From Rhodopseudomonas palustris HaA2 (GTDB taxonomy: Bacteria; Pseudomonadota; Alphaproteobacteria; Rhizobiales; Xanthobacteraceae): 64,000 nt of DNA. The stretch is taken from positions 5,256,501 to 5,320,500 of the forward strand of contig NC_007778.1 in the NCBI RefSeq assembly GCF_000013365.1, given 5' to 3'. Shown piece by piece: positions 10,230 to 18,407 of this stretch. A program made the translations under genes and the position numbers. Every line of letters begins with the position of its first letter. The first letter of the stretch is position 1. The notes beneath the pieces were generated by a model. It made no database searches, was not told the DNA's origin, and saw nothing but the letters and a program-made list of their open reading frames with translations.

Positions 10230-10340
10230 CGTCATCCTGAGGTGCTTGCCGCCTTCGGCGAGCCTCGAAGGATGCGGCCGCACGCGACTCGTCGCCCATC
10301 CTTCGAGGCCGTCGCTGCGCGACGGCGCCTCAGGATGACG
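10230..10340. repeat. Intergenic palindrome, family A (ligase-hydrolase gap)
   Basis: Double hairpin beginning CGTCATCCTGAGGTGC and ending GCGCCTCAGGATGACG, with internal CCTCGAAGGATG/CATCCTTCGAGG arms. It lies inside the presumed box transcription unit. Confidence 0.92.
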
Positions 10341-10378
10341 GCGGAGCTTGGAGCTAAGGCTGCGCGCAGTTTGCCGGA

Positions 10379-11932
10379 TCACTGCGCACCCTCGCGCAGC
10401 TTGAAGCGCTGGATCTTGCCGGTGGCGGTTTTCGGCAGGCTTGGCACGACTTCGATCCAGCGCGGATATTTCCACGGCCCGACCTTCTGCTTGACGTGGT
10501 CCTTGAGCGCCTCGAACAGCCCGTCGGGAGCGACGCCCTCGCGCAGCACCACATAGGCGCGCGGCTTCAAGAGGCCGTCGAAATCGGCGTCCGGCACGAC
10601 GGCGGCTTCGAGCACCGCCGGATGCGTGATCAGCGCGCTCTCGACCTCGAACGGCGACACCCAGATGCCCGACACCTTGAACATGTCGTCGGCGCGGCCG
10701 CAGAAGGTGTAACGGCCATCCGCATCGCGGATGTACTTGTCGCCGGTGCGGGTCCAGTTGCCCTCGAAGGTCGCGCGGCTCTTGCTGCGCTGATTCCAGT
10801 AGCCCTCGCCGGCCGACGGCGCATCGACCAGCAATTCGCCGACCTCGCCATCGGCGACCTCGGTGCCGGTCTCGTTGACCAGCCGCACCTTGTAGCCCGG
10901 CACGGGCTTGCCCGAGGTGCCGTATTTGATGTCGCCGGGCGCATTGGACAGGAAGATGTGCAGCAGTTCGGTCGAGCCGACGCCGTCGAGAATGTCCGCG
11001 CCGAACCGCGCCTTCCAGGCTAGCCCCACCGATTCCGGCAATGCTTCGCCGGCCGAGGTGCAGATTCGCAGTCGCGAACCGGCGGCCTCGCTCTTCAGTG
11101 CGGAGTCGTTCAGCATCGCGGCGAACAGCGTCGGCACGCCGCAGAAGATCGTCGGATTGTAGCGCTGCATCAGCTTGAACACGACCGCCGGCGTCGGCCG
11201 TTCCGAATTCAGCACCGTGGTGGCGCCGACCGACAGCGGGAAGGTCAGCGAATTGCCGAGCCCATAGGCGAAGAACAGCTTCGCTGCCGACAGCACGACG
11301 TCGTCCTCGCGGATGCCGAGCACCTGCCTGGCATAGGTCTCGGCGGTGGCGGCGAGGTTGGCGTGCAGATGCCGCACGCCCTTCGGCATCCCGGTCGAGC
11401 CCGAGGAATACAGCCAGAACGCCGGCTCCTCCGCATGGGTCGCGGCGGTTTCGCAGGCGTCGCTTTCCTGCGCCAACTCGTCGGCGAGTTTCAGATGGCC
11501 GTGCGCATCGCCGCCCGAGACAACGACATGCGCGAGGTCCGGCAGGCCGGACAGAATGTCCTTCAGCACCGGATACAGCGCTTCGGAGACGAACAGCACA
11601 CGCGCGCGGCAATCCGCCAGCACATAGGCATATTGCTCGGCCGTCAGCAGCGTATTGAGCGGCACCGGCACCACCCCGGCGCGGATCGCGCCGAGAAACA
11701 CCACTGGAAACTCCACCGTGTCGAGCATGATCATCGCCACCCGCTCTTCGCGGCGCACGCCGAGGCGGCGCATCAGGTTGGCGGCGCGGCAGGTCTGCGT
11801 TTGCAGCGCGCGATAGCTCAGCTCGGAAACCGTGTCGGTATAGGCCAGCTTGTCGCCGCGCCCCTCGGCGACGTTGCGGTCGAGCAACCAGCTCACCGCA
11901 TTGTACGACCCTGCCCCGGTCATGCCGTGCAT
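10379..11932 (-). CDS. Benzoate-CoA ligase family enzyme
   Basis: ATP-dependent aryl-CoA synthetase (AMP-forming) that activates benzoate or a substituted benzoate to its CoA thioester, the first step of the box pathway. About 517 residues, the length of BadA/BclA-type ligases. Visible motifs are the P-loop YSSGSTGMPKG, the family-typical AAKLFFAYGLGNSLTFP, the A5 motif GVGSTELLHIF and the C-terminal KTATGKIQRFK with its catalytic Lys. The start MHGMTG has GGAG 7 bases upstream. A second, stronger Shine-Dalgarno serves an out-of-frame ATG at 11955. It diverges from boxR. The exact substrate (benzoate or a hydroxybenzoate) cannot be read from sequence. Confidence 0.93.
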   Translation of the reverse strand: MHGMTGAGSYNAVSWLLDRNVAEGRGDKLAYTDTVSELSYRALQTQTCRAANLMRRLGVRREERVAMIMLDTVEFPVVFLGAIRAGVVPVPLNTLLTAEQYAYVLADCRARVLFVSEALYPVLKDILSGLPDLAHVVVSGGDAHGHLKLADELAQESDACETAATHAEEPAFWLYSSGSTGMPKGVRHLHANLAATAETYARQVLGIREDDVVLSAAKLFFAYGLGNSLTFPLSVGATTVLNSERPTPAVVFKLMQRYNPTIFCGVPTLFAAMLNDSALKSEAAGSRLRICTSAGEALPESVGLAWKARFGADILDGVGSTELLHIFLSNAPGDIKYGTSGKPVPGYKVRLVNETGTEVADGEVGELLVDAPSAGEGYWNQRSKSRATFEGNWTRTGDKYIRDADGRYTFCGRADDMFKVSGIWVSPFEVESALITHPAVLEAAVVPDADFDGLLKPRAYVVLREGVAPDGLFEALKDHVKQKVGPWKYPRWIEVVPSLPKTATGKIQRFKLREGAQ

Positions 11933-11955
11933 TGTGCGGCTCCGCCATCCGTCAT
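11920..11955 (-). CDS. Possible 11-codon leader peptide before the benzoate-CoA ligase
   Basis: A strong Shine-Dalgarno (CAGGGAGG) precedes an ATG at 11955 that reads MTDGGAAQCTA and stops at TGA 11922-11920. It overlaps the ligase starts out of frame: the stop overlaps ATGACC, the second possible ligase start. This could couple ligase translation to an upstream peptide, or be chance. Confidence 0.3.
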   Translation of the reverse strand: MTDGGAAQCTA

Positions 11956-11972
11956 GGCGCCCTCCCTGAGTT

Positions 11973-12004
11973 TTAGAATTATAGTTCATTAGAATTATAA
12001 TGCA
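11973..12004. promoter_or_regulatory. Tandem 16-bp operator-like repeat between ligase and boxR
   Basis: Two head-to-tail copies, TTAGAATTATAGTTCA (11973-11988) and TTAGAATTATAATGCA (11989-12004), differ at two of 16 positions and stand out as AT-rich in a GC-rich region. Each carries a TATAAT -10-like hexamer on the minus (ligase) strand. The second shares TTATAATGCA with the boxC operator. A BoxR site controlling both divergent genes is inferred. Confidence 0.6.
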
Positions 12005-12024
12005 TAGGAAGCCACCGGACCGGG

Positions 12025-12053
12025 TTGCTGTCAATCCTCAGCGGCACTATGAT
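12025..12053 (+). promoter_or_regulatory. Candidate boxR promoter
   Basis: TTGCTG (12025-12030), a 17-base spacer and TATGAT (12048-12053) form a good sigma-70-type promoter 32 bases before the boxR start, just downstream of the tandem operator-like repeat. Confidence 0.5.
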
Positions 12054-12085
12054 TCCGCTCAACTTCTCATGAGCGTGCTTCAGAC

Positions 12086-13003
12086 ATGACCCAGTCCGCC
12101 GAATCCGACGCCAGCTTCCTGCTGGAGCTCGGGCAGCGTGTCCGCACGTTGCGCGGGTTGCGCGGGATGTCGCGCAAGGTGCTGGCCAAAGTATCCGGGA
12201 TCTCCGAACGCTACATCGCCCAGCTCGAAAGCGGCAAGGGCAACGTCTCGATCATGCTGCTGCGCCGGGTGTCCGACGCGCTGGCCACGCCGCTGGAAGA
12301 TCTGCTGCCGAGCGGCGATCCGTCGATCGACTGGCCGGTGATCCGCGACCTGGTCCGCCGCGCCACGCCGGTGCAGATCGCGCACGCCAAGGACGTGCTG
12401 TCCGGCATGGGACGTCTCGGCGCCGGCGCCAGGCGCGAACACGCGTTTCACGGCATCGCCTTGATCGGCCTGCGCGGCGCCGGCAAGTCGACGCTCGGCC
12501 GGATGTTGGCCGACAAGATCGGCTGGGCCTTCGTCGAGCTGAACAAGGAAATCGAACGTCAAAACGGCTTGTCGGTGGCGGAGATCATCGCGCTGTACGG
12601 CCAGGAAGGTTTTCGCCGCATGGAGCAGGCGGCGCTGGCGCAATTGCTGGCGCGCAAGGAACTGATGGTGCTGGCGACCGGCGGCGGCATCGTCTCCGAA
12701 GCGATTACTTTCGATCAGATCCTGTCGTCGTTCTACACCATCTGGCTGAAGGCCGAGCCCGAGGAGCACATGGCGCGGGTGCGCGGCCAGGGCGACCTGC
12801 GGCCGATGGCCGACGACCGCGCCGCAATGCAGGAGCTGCGCACCATCCTGCAGAGCCGCGAACCGCTCTACGCCCGCGCCTCCGGCGTGCTCGACACTGC
12901 CGGCCTGACGGTCGAGGCGGCCGCGGCGAAGTTGACCGCAATGGTGTCGCCGGTGCTGTGCCGGGATGCGTGTGCGTTCGGATTGAAGAACGAGGCGGTG
13001 TAA
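12086..13003 (+). CDS. boxR: BoxR/BzdR-type transcriptional regulator (HTH-XRE plus shikimate kinase-like domain)
   Basis: Regulator of 305 residues with an N-terminal XRE helix-turn-helix (about 13-67, motif RKVLAKVSGISERYIAQLE) fused to a shikimate kinase-like domain (about 128-300). The second domain keeps a Walker A loop (GLRGAGKST) and the GGG motif of shikimate kinases. This fusion is characteristic of BzdR/BoxR, where benzoyl-CoA is the inducer bound by the kinase-like domain and the protein represses box/bzd promoters (family knowledge). It diverges from the benzoate-CoA ligase and converges on the Liv transporter genes. Confidence 0.92.
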   Translation: MTQSAESDASFLLELGQRVRTLRGLRGMSRKVLAKVSGISERYIAQLESGKGNVSIMLLRRVSDALATPLEDLLPSGDPSIDWPVIRDLVRRATPVQIAHAKDVLSGMGRLGAGARREHAFHGIALIGLRGAGKSTLGRMLADKIGWAFVELNKEIERQNGLSVAEIIALYGQEGFRRMEQAALAQLLARKELMVLATGGGIVSEAITFDQILSSFYTIWLKAEPEEHMARVRGQGDLRPMADDRAAMQELRTILQSREPLYARASGVLDTAGLTVEAAAAKLTAMVSPVLCRDACAFGLKNEAV

Positions 13004-13023
13004 GACGCTACAAGTAGCAGCGC

Positions 13024-13138
13024 CGTCATCCTGAGGTGCTCGCCCGCACGGGCGAGCCTCGAAGGATGCGGCGGCCAGCACTGCGATTGAGGCTCATCCT
13101 TCGAGGCCGCCGCTGCGCGGCGGCGCCTCAGGATGACG
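13024..13138. repeat. Intergenic palindrome, family A (boxR/livF convergent gap)
   Basis: Double hairpin, CGTCATCCTGAGGTGC to GCGCCTCAGGATGACG. It lies between the convergent boxR and livF ends and could act as a bidirectional terminator, although no U-tract is present. Confidence 0.92.
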
Positions 13139-13162
13139 GCGGGGTGGGGAGAGGGTGTGCAA

Positions 13163-13873
13163 CTAAACCCCGAGATGCCGCTCCAACAACTCCGGCTGCG
13201 CGGCGAGTTTCGCCGGCGCGCCGTCGAACACGACAACGCCCTTCGCCAGCAGCACCATGCGGTCGGCGATCGCCGACAGGCTGCGGAAATCCTTGTCGAC
13301 CACGAGCGTGGCGACGCCTTCGCCGCGGATGATTCCGAGGGTGCGCCAGATTTCCTGCGCGACCAGCGGTGCCAGGCCTTCGGTGGCTTCGTCGATCAGC
13401 AGCAGATCCGGGTTGGTCATCAGCGCGCGGCCGATCGTCAGCATCTGCTGCTCGCCGCCGGAGAGTTGATGCCCGCCATGACCGCGGCGCTCGGCGAGCC
13501 GCGGAAACAGCTCGAAGATCCGCGGCAGAGTCCAGGTGGCGCGGCCGTCGCGGCCGGGCCGCGCCGCCATGGTGAGATTCTCCACCACCGACAGCGCGCC
13601 GAACACGCCACGGCCTTCCGGCACCAACGCGACGCCGCGCCGCGCGATCGCATCGGGCGGAATGCCCGCGATATCATCGCCGTACAAAAGCCGCTGACCT
13701 CGGCAGGTCGGTACCAGCCCCATCAGCGCGCGCAGCAACGTGGTCTTGCCCATGCCGTTGCGGCCGAGCAGTGCGACCTGCTCGCCGCGCGCCACCGACA
13801 GGTCGATGCCGTGCAGGATCTGGCTCGCGCCGTAGAACGCCTCGAGCCGCTCGGCCCGCAGCAGCGCCGTCAT
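13163..13873 (-). CDS. Liv-type ABC transporter ATP-binding protein (LivF-like)
   Basis: ATPase subunit of 236 residues with Walker A GRNGMGKTT (about residue 37), signature LSGGEQQ (about 136) and Walker B LLLIDEATEGL. The length and the EATEGL motif place it in the LivF group. It is the last gene of a five-gene minus-strand transporter set and overlaps the LivG-like gene by 4 bases. The position beside boxR and the benzoate-CoA ligase suggests uptake of an aromatic acid rather than leucine; that substrate is inferred. Confidence 0.93.
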   Translation of the reverse strand: MTALLRAERLEAFYGASQILHGIDLSVARGEQVALLGRNGMGKTTLLRALMGLVPTCRGQRLLYGDDIAGIPPDAIARRGVALVPEGRGVFGALSVVENLTMAARPGRDGRATWTLPRIFELFPRLAERRGHGGHQLSGGEQQMLTIGRALMTNPDLLLIDEATEGLAPLVAQEIWRTLGIIRGEGVATLVVDKDFRSLSAIADRMVLLAKGVVVFDGAPAKLAAQPELLERHLGV

Positions 13874-14628
13874 GCCGCGTCTCCATGATTGCCGAGATAA
13901 GCCGCGCGCACCGCGGGATGGCGGCGCACGTCTTGCGGCAAACCCGAGGCGATCACCTGGCCGTCCTGCATCACCGTGAGTCTGTCGGCGAGTTCGAACA
14001 CCGCGTCCATGTCGTGCTCGACGATCAGCACCGCATGGCGCTCGCGCAATGACGCGATCAGCGCGATGATGCTGCGCGCTTCGGCTTGCCCCATGCCGGC
14101 GAGCGGCTCGTCGAGCAGGATGATCGAAGGGTTAGTCGCGAGCACCATCGCGATTTCGAGCTGGCGCTGTTCGCCGTGGCTGAGCACATTGGCGACGATC
14201 GCCTCGCGCCCGGCGAGCCCGGCCTTTCCGATCGCCTCCAAGGTGCGGCGCTGCACCGCGGGATCAGCCGAAGCCCCGCCGAACATCCGCAGCGGGGCGC
14301 GCGACCGCGCCTGCGCCGCGAGCCGAACGTTTTCGTGCACGCTGAAGCGCGGAAAGATCGTGGTCTTCTGAAACGCGCGGCCAATTCCGGCGCGGGCGCG
14401 CCGGTCCGGCGCGAGCCCGGTGATGTCGGCGTCGCCGAGTCGGATCTCGCCGCTGCTGGCGGTGAGTTCGCCCGACAGCAGATTGATCAGCGTCGACTTG
14501 CCGGCACCATTCGGCCCGATCACCGCGTGGATTTCGCCATGCTTGATGTCGACCGACACGTCGGCGACCGCGCGAACGCCGCCGAAGCGTTTGCCGAGCC
14601 GTTCGGCGCGCAATCCGAGTTCAGGCAT
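13870..14628 (-). CDS. Liv-type ABC transporter ATP-binding protein (LivG-like)
   Basis: ATPase subunit of 252 residues, the LivG partner: Walker A GPNGAGKST (about 38), signature LSHGEQRQLE (about 160) and Walker B IILLDEPLAGM. It forms the nucleotide-binding heterodimer with the LivF-like protein. It overlaps the LivF-like gene by 4 bases and the LivM-like gene by 8, so expression is tightly coupled. Confidence 0.94.
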   Translation of the reverse strand: MPELGLRAERLGKRFGGVRAVADVSVDIKHGEIHAVIGPNGAGKSTLINLLSGELTASSGEIRLGDADITGLAPDRRARAGIGRAFQKTTIFPRFSVHENVRLAAQARSRAPLRMFGGASADPAVQRRTLEAIGKAGLAGREAIVANVLSHGEQRQLEIAMVLATNPSIILLDEPLAGMGQAEARSIIALIASLRERHAVLIVEHDMDAVFELADRLTVMQDGQVIASGLPQDVRRHPAVRAAYLGNHGDAA

Positions 14629-15652
14629 GGCCGGTCTCCGATGCCGGGCGCGGAGCCGGCGTGGTCTGTTTGCCGTGCACGGACTTCGGCTCGCGATCGC
14701 CCACGAGCATCGGCCAAAGCTGGCGGACGCCGTTCGGCAGCAGCAGTACGATTGCGATCACGATCACGCCCTCGATCAGTTTCCAGTGCTCGAAGCTCGC
14801 TTTCAGCACTTCCTCGAGCCCGAGCAGCACCAGCGCACCGATCAGCGGCCCGGTCACGGTGCCGAGCCCACCGATCAGCACCATCACCAGCACCGTCGCC
14901 GACTGATGCCAGCCCAGCATCTGCGGTGCGACGAAGCCGAACTGCACCGCGGCGAGATAGCCGGCGACGCCACTGAGCGCACCGGACAGCACGAAGGCGA
15001 TGAGGCGAATGCGGAAGATCGGGAAGCCGAGCGCGCGGGCGCGGCGCTCATTGTCGCGCGCCGCCGCCAGCGCGTGGCCGAACGGCGAGCGCACCACCGT
15101 CACCAGCAACGCGATCGCCGCCACGGTGACGCCGAGCACGAGAAAGTAGAACGTCAGCGGCTTGTCGAGATCGAGCAGACGGACGCCCGCGATCACCAAT
15201 TCCGGCTTGACGTTGATGAAGGCGCCATCGGAGCCGCCGGCGAAGTCGGCATCGTGAAACAGGTAGAACAGCATTTCACCGAAAGCGAGCGTCACCATGA
15301 TGAAGTATACGCCGCGGGTGCGCAGCGCCAACGCCCCGATCACCAGTGCGGCAAAACTCGCCGCCAGCACTGCGGCAGGCCACGTCAGGAGCAACGACGC
15401 CGCGTCGTATTTCGGTGACATCAGCGCCAGCACGTAGCCGGCCAGGCCAAAGAATGCGGCATGGCACAGCGACACCAGCCCGCCCTGCCCGACCACCAGA
15501 TTGAGCGCCATCGCCAGCACGCCGAGAATCAGCGCCTTGCTGGCGAATTGTACGTAGTACACCGGCACGACGAAGGGCAGCGCGAGTGCGGCGATCAGAC
15601 AGATTGCCGGCAGTGCGCTTGATCGGATCAGGCTCGTCCTTTCGTTCGTCAT
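14621..15652 (-). CDS. Liv-type ABC transporter permease (LivM-like)
   Basis: Inner-membrane permease of about 343 residues with at least eight hydrophobic segments and the family motif around NERRARALGFPIFRIRL in the cytoplasmic loop. The ATG chosen at 15652 is formed by the terminal CGTCATG of a palindromic repeat, and the longer in-frame start lies inside that repeat. The native start may therefore have been displaced by repeat insertion. No clear ribosome site precedes it. Confidence 0.9.
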   Translation of the reverse strand: MTNERTSLIRSSALPAICLIAALALPFVVPVYYVQFASKALILGVLAMALNLVVGQGGLVSLCHAAFFGLAGYVLALMSPKYDAASLLLTWPAAVLAASFAALVIGALALRTRGVYFIMVTLAFGEMLFYLFHDADFAGGSDGAFINVKPELVIAGVRLLDLDKPLTFYFLVLGVTVAAIALLVTVVRSPFGHALAAARDNERRARALGFPIFRIRLIAFVLSGALSGVAGYLAAVQFGFVAPQMLGWHQSATVLVMVLIGGLGTVTGPLIGALVLLGLEEVLKASFEHWKLIEGVIVIAIVLLLPNGVRQLWPMLVGDREPKSVHGKQTTPAPRPASETGHA

Positions 15653-15736
15653 GGCCGGGCTCGTCCCGGCCATCCACGTTCTTGCGTCGAAGCAGGCGTC
15701 GATTCGTGGATGCCCGGGACGAGCCCGGGCATGACG
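15647..15736. repeat. Intergenic palindrome, family B (livH-livM gap)
   Basis: Element from CGTCATGGCCGGGCTCGTCC to GGACGAGCCCGGGCATGACG with inner CATCCACG/CGTGGATG-type arms. Its end overlaps the start codon of the LivM-like gene. Confidence 0.92.
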
Positions 15737-15760
15737 GCGGGGGCGGAGAGACGCTTCATC

Positions 15761-16633
15761 TCACACCTCCCGCCGGCCCAGAATGCCGTTCGGGCGCCAC
15801 AGCAGGACGATCGCCATCAGCAGATAGATCAGCATGCCGGACACGCTCGGGAAGAACACCTTGCCGAAGGTGTCGGTGAAGCCGATCAGCAGCGCGCCGA
15901 CCGCGGCGCCGGCAACCGAGCCGATGCCGCCGAGCACCACGACCACGAAGCTCAGGATCAGCATGCCGTCACCCATGCCCGGATAAACCGTCGACATCGG
16001 CGCGGTGACGATGCCGCCGAGGGCGGCCAGCGCAATGCCGGTGGCGAAGACGAGGCGGTTGACCTTGTCGTAGTCGATGCCCAGCACCCGGGTCATCTCG
16101 CGGTTCTCGGCGCCGGCGCGGACGATCATGCCGATCTTGGTCCGGGTGATCACGAAAAAGATCAGCGCCGCGACCGCCAGACAGAACACGCATATCGCGA
16201 GGCGATAGACTGGATAAGACAGATTGTCGGTGAGCTGGAGCGAGCCGGACAACCAGTCCGGCGGCGCCACCGAATGCACGTCCTTGCCGAACAGCAGTTG
16301 CCGCGCCTCGTCGATCACCAGGATCAGCCCGAACGACAGCAGCACCTGCGCCAGATGATCGCGGCCGTACAGCCAGCGGATGAATACGCTTTCCAGCGCC
16401 AGCCCGAGCACGAAAGCGATCGCGACGCCGCCGACCAGCGCGACCAGAAAGTTGCCGGTCATGAGCGCGATCCAATAGGCCAGATACGCGCCGAGCATGT
16501 AGAACGCGCCATGCGCGAGATTGATCACGCCGAGAATGCCGAACACCAGCGTTAGCCCGCTGGCGACCAGGAACAGCACCATGCCGTATTGGACGGCATT
16601 CAGGAGCTGCACGCCGAAGGTGATCAGGTCCAT
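15761..16633 (-). CDS. Liv-type ABC transporter permease (LivH-like)
   Basis: Second permease, 290 residues, about eight membrane helices. It carries typical LivH features, including the N-terminal NAVQYGMVLFLVASGLTLVFG segment split over two helices and a conserved cytoplasmic loop RAGAENREMTRVLGID. It pairs with the LivM-like permease. About 108 bases containing a family B palindrome separate it from that gene. Confidence 0.94.
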   Translation of the reverse strand: MDLITFGVQLLNAVQYGMVLFLVASGLTLVFGILGVINLAHGAFYMLGAYLAYWIALMTGNFLVALVGGVAIAFVLGLALESVFIRWLYGRDHLAQVLLSFGLILVIDEARQLLFGKDVHSVAPPDWLSGSLQLTDNLSYPVYRLAICVFCLAVAALIFFVITRTKIGMIVRAGAENREMTRVLGIDYDKVNRLVFATGIALAALGGIVTAPMSTVYPGMGDGMLILSFVVVVLGGIGSVAGAAVGALLIGFTDTFGKVFFPSVSGMLIYLLMAIVLLWRPNGILGRREV

Positions 16634-16671
16634 GGCTTAAGGCCTAACTGCACGATTACTCCGCTCGCGTT

Positions 16672-16772
16672 CGTCATTCCGGGGCGCGAGCGCAACTCGC
16701 GAACCCGGAATCCATAACCACCGTCAGGGAGTATGGATTCCGGGTTCGCGCTTCGCGCGCCCCGGAATGACG
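16672..16772. repeat. Intergenic palindrome, family C
   Basis: Element CGTCATTCCGGGGCGCG to CGCGCCCCGGAATGACG with inner GAACCCGGAATCCATA/TATGGATTCCGGGTTC arms. It lies between the binding-protein gene and livH. Confidence 0.92.
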
Positions 16773-16817
16773 GTGCTTGTTAGTTGCTTTGCCGCTCCAA
16801 CCCCTCTCCCGTGCCCC

Positions 16818-16891
16818 CGTCATTGCCGGGCTCGACCCGGCAATCCATCTTCCGAAGAAGATGGATGCGCGGGTCGAGCCCGCGCATGACG
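16818..16891. repeat. Intergenic palindrome, family B
   Basis: Element CGTCATTGCCGGGCTCGACC to GGTCGAGCCCGCGCATGACG with inner CCATCTTC/GAAGATGG arms, directly next to a family C element. Confidence 0.92.
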
Positions 16892-16903
16892 CTGCACTTG
16901 GTG

Positions 16904-18112
16904 TCACGTCATCTTGCAGCCGCGCGCCGGGTCGTCGACAGCGGCTTGCGCGATCGACACCATTTCGTTGCGGCCGTTCTTCACCTCGCGCAGATAGATA
17001 TTCTGGATCGGGTTGTGCGCCTTGTTGAACGACAGCGGCCCGCGCGGACTGTCGATCTTGGCCGCCGCCATCGCCTTGATCATCGTGTCGCGCGCGCCGG
17101 CATCGCCCTTCACCGCGCCGAGGCCGATATCGAGCAGCGCGGCGGCGTCAAAGCCCTGCACCGCGTAGATGTCGCCGTCCTTCTGGGTCTTGGCCTTGAA
17201 CGCCTTGAGGAAGGCGACGTTGGCGGGGTTGTCGAGATTGTCGGCGTAGTGCAGCGTCGTCTTGATCCCGTTGGCCGCCTCGCCCTGCGCCTCGATGGTG
17301 CCGTCGGTGAGAAAGCCCGCGCCATACAGCGGAATCGTCTTGTTGAGGCCCGCCGCGGCGTAGTCCTTGACGAATTTCACCGCGCCGCCGCCGGCGAAGA
17401 AGCTGAACACCGCGTCGGGTTTGAGCTGCGCGATGCGCGTGATCAGCGCCTGGAATTCGACCTGCGGGAACGGCAGCGTCAGATCCTCGACGATCTTGCC
17501 GCCGTTCCTGGTGAAGTTCTCCGCGAAGGCGCCGACCATTTCGGCGCCGGCGGTGTACTTCCAGGTGATGGTGACGACATTCTTGATGCCCGCGTCCGCC
17601 ATCACCTTGCCCATCGGGAAGGTGGTCTGCCAGTTCGAGAACGAGGTGCGGAAGATGTTCGGCGCGCAGGCCGGTCCGGTGGCGTCGTTGGCGCCGGCGT
17701 TGGGAATGATCAGCAGCGTGCCGCTATCGCGCGCGACCTTGACCATCGCCATCGCGACGCCGGAATGCACGGTGCCGACCACGACGTCGACCTTCTCACG
17801 GCCGACCAGGCGATTCATGTTGTCGGTGGCGGCCTCCGGCTTGGACTCGTCGTCGACCTGCACGAAGGTCACATCACGCCCGCCGAGCTTACCGCCGGCC
17901 TGCTCGACGCGCAGCCGGAAGCCGTCGTCGATGAACTGGCCGAGCTTCGCGAACGTGCCGGTGTAGGGCAGCATCAGCCCGACCTTGAGCGGCGAGGTCT
18001 GCGCGATGGCGGGCGTGGCGAAGCGCGGCGCGACTGCAATGGTGGCGGCGCCCGCGGCGCCGGTCAGCAGCGCACGCCGGGATAGCGGCGGCAAACGTCG
18101 GATCGTGGACAT
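16904..18112 (-). CDS. Liv-type ABC transporter substrate-binding protein
   Basis: Periplasmic type I binding protein of 402 residues and first gene of the transporter set. The N-terminus has a Tat-like or long Sec signal (SRRALLTGAAGAA, cleavage near PAIAQ at residues 35-37), followed by LKVGLMLPYTGTFA, typical of the Peripla_BP_6 group. The start was chosen at MSTIRR because AAGGGGAG precedes it; the open frame continues upstream without coding character. Related proteins bind branched-chain amino acids or aromatic acids, and the box context favours an aromatic ligand (inference). Confidence 0.92.
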   Translation of the reverse strand: MSTIRRLPPLSRRALLTGAAGAATIAVAPRFATPAIAQTSPLKVGLMLPYTGTFAKLGQFIDDGFRLRVEQAGGKLGGRDVTFVQVDDESKPEAATDNMNRLVGREKVDVVVGTVHSGVAMAMVKVARDSGTLLIIPNAGANDATGPACAPNIFRTSFSNWQTTFPMGKVMADAGIKNVVTITWKYTAGAEMVGAFAENFTRNGGKIVEDLTLPFPQVEFQALITRIAQLKPDAVFSFFAGGGAVKFVKDYAAAGLNKTIPLYGAGFLTDGTIEAQGEAANGIKTTLHYADNLDNPANVAFLKAFKAKTQKDGDIYAVQGFDAAALLDIGLGAVKGDAGARDTMIKAMAAAKIDSPRGPLSFNKAHNPIQNIYLREVKNGRNEMVSIAQAAVDDPARGCKMT

Positions 18113-18407
18113 GGCGTTCTCCCCTTGATGGTGTCGTTCGGTGATTTGTTCTTGTGACCGAGCATCCCGTCCGAAAGCGACATCGCCACCTTCGCACGAG
18201 CGCGCCAGGCCCCGAACCTTGTGGCAGCATAATTCAGGATGCAGGTAAGGCAAGAACTATAGTGCAGGTCAGGATGGAAGACCTTAGTGGAGTGGCCTTG
18301 GGCGGATAGCCCTCCCCCTTGGATCGCTTCGCGATCCGACCTCCACCCGTGGATAAGCGAGAGCTTGCTCAGTAGCGGCTGGTGGCGCCGAGTTCAGCGC
18401 AACTGAG
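18113..18407. other. Non-coding gap upstream of the binding-protein gene
   Basis: No gene is seen in these ~295 bases. They hold the expected promoter region and a direct repeat TGCAGGTAAGG (18240-18250) / TGCAGGTCAGG (18263-18273) flanking a minus-strand TATAGT. It may be a regulatory site. Confidence 0.4.
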
